Shown here: positions 11,401 through 21,700 of the stretch, piece by piece
Layout of the letters: every line of letters starts with the position of its first letter
Numbering within the stretch: position 1 is the stretch's first letter
From: Pomacea canaliculata
Lineage: Eukaryota > Mollusca > Gastropoda > Architaenioglossa > Ampullariidae
Reading direction: 5' to 3'
Length of the DNA stretch: 64,000 nt
Assembly (NCBI RefSeq): GCF_003073045.1
Contig: NC_037593.1
Span: 14,206,735-14,270,734, forward strand
Made by a program: the position numbers and the translations under genes
The notes under the pieces: model-generated
The model's database searches: none
Told to the model about the DNA's origin: nothing
The model's input: only the letters and a program-made list of their open reading frames with translations

Positions 11401-14400
11401 AGTGACATGTACACTGACACCAAGCAAACAGACGAGATGAAAAAGGATAAGGTCCTCTGGGGTATGCTTTTTCTCCCTTAATGATTTATTCCTTTCTCCT
11501 TTAATTGTCTTCCTGCTTGTAATTTTCTTCCATTCTATTCCTCTACCTTTCCTTCCTTTTTTCATCCATTTTTTTATATTTAACATTGTTCCTTTTATTT
11601 GGATAGTTTTCTAATCAAATTGCTAGACTAGTACTAAAGTGAGAAAAATGTAAACATTCAAGAAGTTCTTGTAATTGTCATAGCTATACCAATATATTTC
11701 GTACTAATTTTAGAAATTAAAAGTTTATATATTTTAATTGATTTTAAATGTCAGTGCATAGAGATCAGTAAAAATTTTGAAGAAAATCTCTTATTAATAT
11801 TTACTTTATTGCCGTACCTCTGCTCGTATCGTATGCGGAAGGGGAGGGAATCGGAGGAGCCTTGCTGTGGGACGAGCTGTACCAGCTGGCGGCAGAGATC
11901 GGCTTCAGCTCTCCACGTCTTGTCACAGCAAAGCCCGTAGATACCAGCCAGTTTAGTGACCGAATAGGTAAGCTTGCAGCCTTGCTTTAACACACTGATG
12001 TTAATTATAAGCCTACCTAATTGATGAGTCAGATTACACTCAAAGGACTCCTTTCATATCACCTAGTAATGTCTCGAACACGAAATCGCAAAAAGAAACA
12101 TAAATCTCAAGAAATTAAATAAAAATGATTTCCTAAACTGTTCAATTCTCCATTTGCGCCCCGAGACGAGATCTGAGCACTGACTTTCTAACTGCATTGG
12201 TGGCAAGCGAGTGTTTTAACTACTAGAGTACCCTACTCGTTCCATTCTCTCATTACTCCTATCCCCGAATCTTCTAGAAGATGCGTACCCTCTCCTAACC
12301 CTGGTGCTAGGCATCCCCCCAAGCTCACCTGTCTCCCTTTGGGAAAACCATAGGTCACGGGGTCACCTGCCATCGGACACACCCCTGTACTGTGGCAGCC
12401 CTCGCGTGCTTGCTTGCGTGTTTAATTAGACACAGATCCACCCACCTCCCATCAGACCAGAAATTGAGATGGGGCTAAGGGATATTGAGAAGACTGGTGG
12501 GAGCAGAGAGGGTCAGTCATGACATCGATATCTGTCGGTCAACTTATGACATGACAGAATGGGCATCGTCAGTGCCAGACAGCATGGCTGGCAGCAGAAA
12601 TCTGATAACAACTGTCCACAAACGATGTATTTACACGAGATGTAGACTGACTTTACATGTGAAAGCTCCGGAGCCCCATAATATACAGTAGCTTGTGGTT
12701 GAATATCGCCACTCGAGCAGTTGGACTGAATTTAAATTGTGTTCACCCAGAGTGATCCTCTGTAACATGCGTTTGGGAGGAAATACGAGAGCTAGCTACG
12801 AATGAATGATACACTAACAAACTTATAATTTTCATTTCGTTCTTATGTTTTTAATAATTGTGCCTGTGTGTTTCAAAAAAAAAAAAAAAGAAAAAAAAAG
12901 TAACATGCTTCCCATCTTTATTGTGTATGATGGAGGGCAGGTTGTCACCCACATTGCTGACATACCCTGTAATAACAAACCATCCAGCCTTTACATATAA
13001 AAGTCGCAGATATCAAACTTCCAAACTTTGTGATGTAGTTAGTCGCTCACCACCCGTACTGTGTACAAGTCAGATGAAACACCTCCAAAGCCGGTGTGTG
13101 TGTGTGTCTCAGATTCAGCCAGGTATGTAGCTGTGACGTACAGACTGTTCAAACTACCCGCACAAGGAGCAGGTGGACCTTGTCATGTCTCCTACAAAGG
13201 TGATATTGCAGGTTGCCAGGAGCGGTTGAAACTTGACGACGTCACAGTGTTTGAGGTAAATATATAAAAGTACAGAAATTAAAAAGTATGAGATATCACT
13301 AAAAGCAGACGAGATACCCCGAAAAGCATATGAGATACCCCGAAAAGTATAGAAGCTCCTTTGTATGAAATGACCATCTTACTACGTGTCTGAGACTAGG
13401 AAGAGGCTGGAAATCTGTCCGCCAAGTAGTGGATTTTTAGAGGAAAGAAAGAAAAATGCGAGTTTGTTGAAATAAAGAGAAATATTTTAAATCAATATCT
13501 TATGGATTAGTTGAAAGTTTATTTCGAAGAATTAGTAGACGGTAAACATGGCTACCTCTAGGTAATATTTTTCCTGCTTAATACATTTACTCGGCTTCAT
13601 GCGCAGAAAAATGAAGAAAAGGTGGTGGATTCTGAGCTGGCGACCATTTTGACAACTTCCCGTTTCAAACAGTCCTTCAATATTACCAACGCCCCGGATG
13701 CAACTCCAGAAACGAAAGATCCGGTAGGTTACTCAATCTGAAAACATTTGTGAATTGTTCTCATAAAGTGGAAAGAGGGTCTGAGTGGGTGCAAAGGAGG
13801 ACGGGAGGGTGTGAGAGGAGGAAGCTGAATGCTATTGTCACTAAACTACACACGAATACATGTTCACTCATTCAAAGAGCTGTAAGTTCTTAACTTTTGA
13901 CCTAATTAAAGTATCTTAGCTAAGCTTCACACTAATCAAGATAGCTGGAAATGAACACACGCTAGCTAGCTCATCTAAACACCCCCTAATTCAACTATTT
14001 TACCATATCTTGAAGCTAGTTGTAGACTTTTAACTAAACTAAGCTGCACGCTAAATAGTGTTGACTGCAGGCAATGTTGTGAATGGTGCACTAACGTGAC
14101 GTAGTACGCTGTTAGCGCCACTCGTTGGTCGCAGGTGCGAATCGTAGCGGATAATTAATAAACGGATAGGTTTTGAAGGCTGAAATTTACAGGTTAGTTT
14201 TATATCGCCTATATCTACTGATATCTTAAAAAAAAAACGCAAACGTTCAGGATGGTCTTTACCTAAACTGCACACTATCATAACTACGAAGCGATTGTTA
14301 AACAGTTTGCCTATCCCCAATGTTATCTCGATCTTTTTCTGAGCTGAATGTTTATCCCTATTTCAGAAGGTAAACCCGTTTAAGCTTCTTGACGAGCGGT

Positions 14401-14438
14401 GTGCCAAGCCCTGTGTGCAGGGAGCGTGCGCTCCATAA
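8439..14438 (+). CDS. AS3MT: Arsenite methyltransferase-like gene (9 exons, frame damaged in assembly)
   Basis: AS3MT transfers methyl groups from S-adenosylmethionine to trivalent arsenic in the cytosol. Exons, by homology and splice sites: 8439-8632, 9342-9498, 9811-about 9975, 10819-10888, 11381-11461, 11842-11967, 13113-13255, 13607-13723, 14367-14438. Family landmarks are IESMKEYYGK, KDSCATG, DVHDEV, then RYYGCG, DYHTQKFGY, GYIEKL, SNCVINLSPDKQAVL, GGELYFSDMYTD, KVLWGE, GFSSPRLVTA, TYRLFKLP, GPCHVSYKG, SRFKQSF and NPFKLLDERC. Exon 2, which holds the SAM-binding loop (LDLGSGSGRD in relatives), is recognisable but broken by several indels. Exon 3 is frameshifted near both ends and lacks a clear donor. 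Exons 4 and 5 join one base out of phase. The family Cys after the LWGE motif (human Cys206) reads Gly here. The start is the first ATG of exon 1; the end is TAA after GACAP. It could be a pseudogene or a poor consensus. Confidence 0.8.
12150..12240 (-). repeat. SINE-like tRNA-derived head in an AS3MT intron
   Basis: Read on the minus strand, the segment resembles a degenerate tRNA promoter. It has an A-box-like stretch (GTAGTTAAAACACTCGC) followed about 30 bases on by a B-box-like GTGCTCAGATCTCG. It lies in the intron between exons at 11967 and 13113. I cannot define its 3' end or target duplication. Confidence 0.3.
12875..12900. repeat. Poly(A) tract in an AS3MT intron
   Basis: A run of A with a single G interruption, 213 bases upstream of exon 7. 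It could be the tail of an old retroposed element, but no body was recognised in front of it. Confidence 0.6.
14084..14155 (+). repeat. Possible SINE head with tRNA-like boxes
   Basis: The block contains GCTGTTAGCGCC and then GGTCGCAGGTGCGAATC. These resemble a tRNA-type A-box tail and a B-box (GGTTCGAATC). It lies in the last AS3MT intron. It does not fold into a convincing tRNA by eye, so I call it a repeat rather than a tRNA gene. Confidence 0.3.
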
Positions 14439-14785
14439 CGTCCTCGTCACAACGATCATCTGTCCGATGAGCGAAACTACTACACCACTGACTTTTCCTC
14501 CTTGCTGGGGTTTTTCCTCCCTTTTGTAACGTGGCTGCCTTAGCAACTTCGGATTGTTTTTCAATTTTTTTGTGGTGTGAACGTATAGCATTTGCTGTAA
14601 AGTAAAATGACCACTGAAATCACCAAAGGAAATGTTACGGTTTTTTTCCCTCTTAAAATTTGCGACTTTGGATCCACGTTAGCTTTTGTTGTCAAGTAAA
14701 ACTTTCCTGGAGGGTATCAGGAAAATGTGAAGGTTTTTTCCCCGTTCAGTTTAAATTTGCGACTGCCGTGTCTTCTTTTTTAATT

Positions 14786-14791
14786 TTTATT
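14786..14791 (-). terminator. Candidate poly(A) signal of the fucosyltransferase gene
   Basis: TTTATT on the plus strand is AATAAA on the minus strand, about 95 bases after the inferred stop at 14886. A (GTT)n microsatellite follows at about 14798-14822. Confidence 0.4.
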
Positions 14792-14797
14792 TAGTGT

Positions 14798-14822
14798 TGT
14801 TGTTGTTGTTGTTGTTGTTGTT
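14798..14822. repeat. (GTT)n microsatellite
   Basis: Eight or so pure GTT units between the 3' ends of the convergent AS3MT-like and fucosyltransferase-like genes. Confidence 0.85.
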
Positions 14823-14885
14823 ATTAATTATTATCATCTAGCCATTCAGGTGGCGGGACATCACTCAGTAAGATCCAGGACACTC

Positions 14886-15900
14886 TTAATTACTTCGGCG
14901 AAGGTTAGAGGTTAGAGGAATCCACCCAGGTAGATGTAGTCGCTCGGGATCTGAAAAATTCTTTCGAAAAATTCAACCCGGCCCAACCAAAAAAGTTTTC
15001 ATGTATACCTTCAACCCGCTGTTGAAAAAAAGCCCGCCCACCACCCAAATGTCCCCACAGTAATGATCATGTGGTCCATCAAGCCCAAAATCTGCATATC
15101 GACGGCTGGCTCGTGCATGTTGAGAAAGATGACGTCACTAGAGTTGTTCTGCGTGCGAAGACTGTTGCGACACCAGTCCAGGTCGTCGCTGGCCAGAACG
15201 AACGTCAGGGGCGAGAACCTGCGCCGGAAGTACGTCATACTGTTATGGAGGTACTCGGCGGAGGCTGCCATCCGTCCGACCTCGGGTTCGTTGTGGTCCG
15301 TTCTGCGCACGTGTACCCCGACCAGTGTCCTGCCGGGTAGCTTCCGCCTCACACCCTGCACGAAGCGCTCGGCCTTGAGCAGGATCCAGTCTTTGAACCG
15401 TAGAGCTAATCTCACTTCCTGTTCGACACTTCTGAAGTACTTCCACGATTGCAAGTAGCCGTTGACACTGACGTCCAGTAGCTGATTGAGGTACATCAGC
15501 CGGCTGTCAAAAGCGCAATCCTTCTCGTTGCGGATGATGACAGTGCTACGACAGTGTGACCGGAAAAGGACCTCGTTCTCGTAGACAGGGGGGTTGAGGA
15601 GTATTTCCTGGAGTATTCCCAACTTGTCGTTCAAGTAGAAGCTCATGTTGTTGGCGTGGGCAAGCCCCAGTAAGGAAGAGTACTGAAAGAGGACGTTGCC
15701 TAGGCGACCCATTAGGTCGTGACAAATTATCTTTTTGGAAGCCGTTGATTTGTGGATTTGAGTCCACGTCATCAACGATTGGTTCCGGATCCGATTCATT
15801 TTGTCTGGCGAGAGGGAGATCATGAAAATATCCGAATTGTCTATGAAAAACCCTTTGAAGAAAACACGCAACGACAATATGATGACAATGGCTCCTAGAA
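14886..15900 (-). CDS. GT11 alpha-1,2-fucosyltransferase-like, main catalytic exon
   Basis: GT11 enzymes move fucose from GDP-fucose to the 2-OH of galactose in the Golgi lumen. The exon starts after a TTTTCAG acceptor at 15900. It opens with a hydrophobic signal-anchor segment (LGAIVIILSLRVFF). The stem is followed by GRLGNVLFQYSSLLGLA, then the GDP-fucose motif VGVHVRRTDHNE, then LASDDLDWC, and finally GTFGWWAGFF. All the GT11 motifs are therefore present in order. The open frame stops early at 15011, just after GWWAGFF, in a T-run. Homology resumes in the other frames (VYMKTF, then NFSDPERLHLPGWIP) down to a stop at 14886, so at least two small indels break the last ~40 codons. The initiator ATG must lie in an upstream exon that I could not identify. 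Exact acceptor specificity (FUT1/FUT2 type) cannot be read from sequence. It is convergent with AS3MT. Confidence 0.8.
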
Positions 15901-16260
15901 CTGAAAAGAAAAGAAAACAGATTTGTATATTTTGCTACCTTCCCTCCCTCTTTCAAAACCCAAGTACAGATGGCATTCAAGCTTAGCGAACAAACAGAAA
16001 GCGCAGCTTTCAGAAAAGCAAGTAAAGAAGACTTCGACTAAGAAGTTTTGCATCAGAAGACTAAACACAGGTTTGTATCAGGCTGTTTGTTAGCCACATA
16101 ACACGATTCCACTGTGATTGTTCTTTCTTTGTCGTCTCTCTCAATCACAACGAGTTGTCAATGTCTCGTTGACGACTGATTTTAATCGGCGTGGTCGATA
16201 TTATCGGGGTTTTTATTTTTGAGGAGTGGGGTTAGTTTCAGTCTAATCCTTATTATTATT

Positions 16261-16293
<33 letters not shown>

Positions 16294-17155
16294 ATTATTA
16301 TTATTATTATTCAACAAGTAGAGAGTCGCCTGTCGGGAGATATGCCAGAGGAAATGATGAAAGCGTGGCGGAGGGAGAAGTGACATGGACGTAGAAAACA
16401 ACTTTTGGAGACGAAGATATCTAGCAATATGAAATGAAACATTCGCTTATCAATTGTTAACAAAGCACAAAAACTGCAAAACAGAAGGATGCAATTACAT
16501 GGAACATTATTCAGTTTGTTAAGCAAGGCACAAAGCAAGCAAAGAAAAAGTTTTAGGTTTTCTGTACTCTGTCAGATAAACATCCGAGACAAGGCGCAAA
16601 GATTCGTGTCTAGTAATTTTTCAGAAAATGTTCATAAACAGGCGGTAAAGATTCATACTGTCTACGTGGAAACTTCTTCAAAAACTCCTGAAGGAAAAAC
16701 TTGATACAGTGTGAAAATCTTCGCCTTTGCTGTGTACTCAAATGAGCTTGGTCCAGAATGAGTCGAGAGAAAGGAAAAAAAATATCAGATCTTACCCCAA
16801 ATTACTTTCTTGGAAGATGTGAAACACAACAAAGAAACAAATTTGAAAACACTTCGAGCCTTTGGCTTGACACTGAGACTTGTCGTCCGCTCGATAACGA
16901 ACATCGTCCGTACTGGCTGAAGGTCTTCATGCGATGTAGGCCGCTCATTCAAACAATAATCATCCATGCGGTACAGTCGTGCCATTGGTCACAGTTATAA
17001 ACGTCTACACCCAAACAACAACTGGTTATATTCGTTTGAAGACGCATTGCCATCGACTGATATCACCTCAGAATTAACCACTAAATTGTACGTAAGTAAA
17101 TTTTCTCCTTTTTTCCTCATGTGTGTGTCATGTACATGGCACAACGGGACTAACA
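15901..17155. other. Upstream region of the fucosyltransferase; no gene supported
   Basis: It should contain one or more 5' exons of the minus-strand fucosyltransferase, but none can be assigned. A pure (ATT)n tract occupies about 16250-16311. Short open frames here look random. Confidence 0.5.
16248..16312. repeat. (ATT)n microsatellite
   Basis: About 20 ATT units with two phase slips, upstream of the fucosyltransferase exon. Confidence 0.85.
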
Positions 17156-17163
17156 GTGTAGTT

Positions 17164-17323
17164 CAGCGGTTCTCAATCTTTTACTTGTAACGCCCTCCTG
17201 ACGAACAAAGGAACGTCTGTACGCCCCCCTTAGCCAGCAATGTAAGCTAATTTCACTAATACCGGTATAAGAAACCTTTAAAAAATTACCACCTTCGCGC
17301 CCCCCACCGTTTGAGAACCGCGG
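17164..17323. mobile_element. hAT-type MITE, 160 bases
   Basis: It begins CAGCGGTTCTCAATC and ends GTTTGAGAACCGCGG, giving imperfect terminal inverted repeats of about 13 bases. Flanking 8-mers GTGTAGTT (17156-17163) and GTGCAGTT (17324-17331) match at 7 of 8 positions, the target-duplication length of hAT elements. There is no coding capacity, so it is non-autonomous. The CAGNGGTTCTCAA terminus is typical of hAT/Charlie-like families. Confidence 0.8.
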
Positions 17324-17331
17324 GTGCAGTT

Positions 17332-18182
17332 GGTAAAGACACTCCTTTCTTACCACTTCCTGAATTATATCAATTATATAATTACCACTTCATCTCGAGA
17401 CACTCCGTATGTGACACCTGTTTTCTGGAGTTGCCTTTGGGGGTTTTTCCCTCCTTTCTTATCAAGGAGGAAGCACTTTCTTCTAAATGAAAGAAAGAAC
17501 GAATTCCCATCTCCGCCGGCGAGCGCTCGGCACTGTGGTGAACCTACAGACGCGATCTTCTTCCAGTGTTTCTATACATGAACTCAAAGCTGACAAACGT
17601 ACGATATTCAAGAATATTAAAGCTTCGAAAATACTACTGTTTATGAACTTTCGTTTCAAATCACATAGTTTTAGTTTCCTACGAGTTTTAAGCAAAGAGA
17701 TTCACACTCTGCTTCACGCGGGATACCGCAGATATGGAAGGTGATAATTCCATCTTTCTATGTTGGAAATGCAAGTTTGCTGCGCTACTCAGTTACTGAA
17801 CCACCGTTCTAACCACTCGGATGTCAACTTCTCCGTAACTCTGTTAAGAACATGTTGAATTCCTCAAACCATTTTTTTTTTCAACGGACATTCTGTTCTT
17901 AGTGAGAGATTTGTACAAAAACTATTTGTCTAACTGTTAAATATTTCAAGAGCTCATGCACGGCAAGATTGTCTTCGAGTGCTGCAATTTGTGAAAAGCT
18001 TCGGACAAGTTTCCTTGGAGATTTATCTTCTGTATTCATCCTTCTTTTTTTTTTTTAGCCACACTCGCTCTTGCAGAACACAACCATTACTTGATACCTG
18101 AAAAAAACTGTTTTACTTAGTACCGTTCCATTTTCTTCCATAACAGGAAAATAGCAAAGCCTGCAAAATATTTAAAATGTGG
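17332..18182. other. Intergenic stretch upstream of the fucosyltransferase and downstream of PREP
   Basis: AT-rich with T-runs. A segment near 17776-17830 has a faint minus-strand tRNA A-box resemblance (CCGAGTGGTTAGAAC). No gene or RNA is supported. Confidence 0.5.
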
Positions 18183-18188
18183 TTTATT
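18183..18188 (-). terminator. Candidate poly(A) signal of PREP
   Basis: AATAAA on the minus strand, about 520 bases past the PREP stop codon. No closer canonical signal was noticed. Confidence 0.4.
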
Positions 18189-18705
18189 AGCCTGTCAGCA
18201 TGGATAAAATGTCCATATTGTGGTTCTCTTCTCCTCTTTCTTGTCTTGAGTTTCTCACGTAAAAACTTGTTTTAAAATAACAAAAATACCTGATTGACAT
18301 TAAAAGATTTCCACATGCAAATGTAATAAAATAGCGCACACTCTGTTTGAAATCTAACTTCTATCAGATGTGATACAAAAAAATGTATTTTACACATGCA
18401 TGTTGAGCCATAGTGGTTTCTTTTTTTTTTCCTCTCCCAAAGATGGTCTTTGTTGCCCTGAATACTTCAAATTATTTCAGATTATACACAAATAATCATG
18501 CCAAAAATGCTGTGACCTTGTTGCCAAAGATTCAAAATAGAAGCGTCCACACAAAAACGTCAAAAGAAAAGAAACAGTAGCATGACTGTTATAGTGACAA
18601 ACACTGCTGCTTCTAGAAGATAATGGCTGCCATTCTCATTGCTGAATGTTCTCTCCCACAAGTGAACTAGAGTCTAGAGATGAGGATCTGGCAGCTTTCT
18701 GTGTG

Positions 18706-21700
18706 TCAATCTGTCCATGTGAGACCAATAGTCTGGTACACAAAACTGTAGAAATCAACAATTTCTTCGATCTGCAAATGTTGAAAAAAAAGGATGGATG
18801 TATGTTAAGTAAAATCAATCTGAAGAGCACAAAATACTATGACTTTTTTTTTTTTAAAGTATGTATTAAACGTCAATTTATGAAGCTTAAATGACACATC
18901 TGAATACCCACACACATTTCTATACAAGGGAGAAATAAGAGATGTCTTACATTTCACCTTGTCTATTGTTCTAAATATTCTTACCACTTTGGAAGTTGGT
19001 TTTCCAGCACCATGACCTGATTTGGTATCTACTCGAATCAGCAAAGGGTTTGTCTGGAAGTGAACAAAACTACCAATTTATTCATAATGTTTGTCCTGCA
19101 CTTTTTCACTTTCTCTCTCTCTCTTACACATTTACACTTACACATCCATAATAAAAAACATCCCTGTCTGAACTGTTTTATCTACCTCCAAGAATTACAC
19201 ACCTGAACTTAAACGTCTATTTGATGTGCGAGTAAGGATATTTTTGTGTTTCTGTGAATCTCTAAATCAATGGCTGCTATAGCAAGTAATGATGTTCACC
19301 TGCTCTCAGCCTCTCCTAAAACAGCTGCTGCAGCTGGGCTATGAAATTTCAGCGAGTGAAGAGGCACAACTCTGTCATCATGGTCTCCCAGTTAACAGCA
19401 AGATGCAGGGTACTGTCCCCCCTTTGGTTCTTTTGGTATAGTGTGAAGAGGAGAATACCTTAAAATCGAGAGCAATACCTCTTAATGAAGACTAAAAAAT
19501 TTCTCATATTATAAATATGAACAGCTTCTTCATTACTGAAATTGTTATTTTTGATGTTTATGAAAGAATACTCTTTATTATCACAGACATGCAAACCCAC
19601 TGTATGTGTCAGTACAATCATACAATAAGTTAAGCATACACAGAAAAAAGTAGTGCACAAACTTGACAATAATCATGTTTCACATTGGTCAAGAACACTT
19701 TAGAATTCTTATCTGCTTTAATAATTTTTATAAAGGTCAAGTACCATGAAAACAGAATTAAAGAATGATTCCAGTGAAATTCATTGTTTTATTTTAAATT
19801 TTCAAAAAAGCCTCACAGACCACTAGGTTAGCCAAAAACCAGATCTCTCCCTAATAGCTTACTTGATAAGCCACTGAAACTGTTGTGGATCATCAGATGA
19901 TCCATAGTCAGTGATCCAGGCATGTCCTATTGTGAACTTGTGGAAACGCAGCATATCCAACACACTGTTGCCGTCAAAAATTTTAAAATAAGAGAGATTT
20001 ATCAGATAAGAATAGAAGAAAAGGCAAGCTACTGATACAATTTAAAAAATACTCCAAGATTAAAGAATTTTTGTATTCTAAGTTTGTTTTTTTCCTTGGC
20101 ATTACTTGCGCTTGACTATAAAATAACTATCTAAAAAATGTGGTAAAAATTTTGGCAGGGATCAAATTTTTTTTAATATACTATTTTTTCCAAATATCTT
20201 GCAGACAGTACCCAAAAATCATTGATCACTTATTTTAATATTTTTGTAGAATGCAAACTGTTATGTAAATTTTCAAGCATACTCATTTTGATATCTCTTT
20301 GAAAGTCTTGGAGAAAATGTGATCAAAGTAGGGACCCCATTAGGGGAAATCCAGAAAGTAGCAGTTTTGGGATGGCATGGTCAAGTTTGAGATAGCTAAT
20401 TTTGATTTTGATACTTTCACGTAAAATACATATGGTTCAGATGCATTTTTGTTGAAAATGAGTGTTTTGATGTCAAATAAGTTTTTCACTGTCCTTACCA
20501 AATTAACTTAAATGAATTAGAAAAACTTTGTTTTCACCACACAAGCCATTATAGGAAACATATATTTAAGAAAACCATGCATATTTTTCCAGTTTTCTCA
20601 CTCCATCAAAATGAATCCAACTTCATAACTTATTCATTTAGCTCTAAAAGCTGCACCTACCCTACTTGGAGCACACCAGCACCAAAAAGATCAGGGCGTT
20701 GGTTCAAACATGCACCAACTAAAAGTCCACCATTAGAACCCCCATTTATGGTAATCCTGAAATTTAAAAAAAAAAAAATCCAAAAATAACATCTAAAAGA
20801 AAGCATGTGAAAAGAGAAATAAATCCATTTATATTATGAAAGACATTCACTTACATAAATGAATGTCAAAGTGTCACAAGTGTCTGCCGTTATTTAGCGA
20901 TGCACGATTCTTGTTGAGAACATAAAGTACTTGTCAACTTACTTTTTGGCAGTTGTGTACTTGTTGGCAATCAGAAACTCAGCAGCTGACTGGAAATCAT
21001 TGAAGCAGTTTTGTTTCTTGTCTAGAGATCCATCTTTGTGCCATGTTTCACCATATTCACTGAAAAGACGTAACAAATTTTAAAGGGAGTAGGGATTGTT
21101 AACATTGGGAATGAAAATCCCTGGTTTTTATTTTTTTCATCTTTTCACCTTACATGCACACACACAAAGAGATGGAAACACAAATATCTATATATATATT
21201 GCCATATGACATCAAAAGAAGAATGAATCACAAAAGTCAAAAGAAGAAAAAATAAAAACAACTCACTTTCCTCCACGAATGTTCGCAACAACATAGACAC
21301 CTCCCAAATGCTGCAGAAAAACTGTGCGCGAAGGTGAGAAGGAAGGAGTTATTGAGATGCTAAATCCACCATAGCCATAAAGTATCACGGGGTGACTTCC
21401 ATCCAGGACTAAACCCTGATTACACAGTGAGTACACATCCAGATTAGAAGTCTAACTGCAGCATTAGTACATGTACAGACACAGTTGTCAAGGTGGCATT
21501 TTGTGTTTAATGAAGAAAGAATGTTTACTCCTGAAAAGCTATGGTTGTTTGACAGTAAGTGCGGCATGATTAAACTTTTGAAATAATTGTTTCACATGTT
21601 GCAGAAAACTGAGGGTATTTCATCCAGCACAGTGAAAATCTGTCTGCACATAAAAAACACTTTATATGTCTTTGGTGTGTGTGCTACCTGCACATGCATG

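Noticed and set aside
15546-15980. 144-codon minus frame overlapping the fucosyltransferase
   Set aside because: It is an out-of-frame shadow; the other frame carries all GT11 motifs.
17776-17830. tRNA-like A-box on the minus strand
   Set aside because: Only one box is recognisable and no B-box or body could be found.
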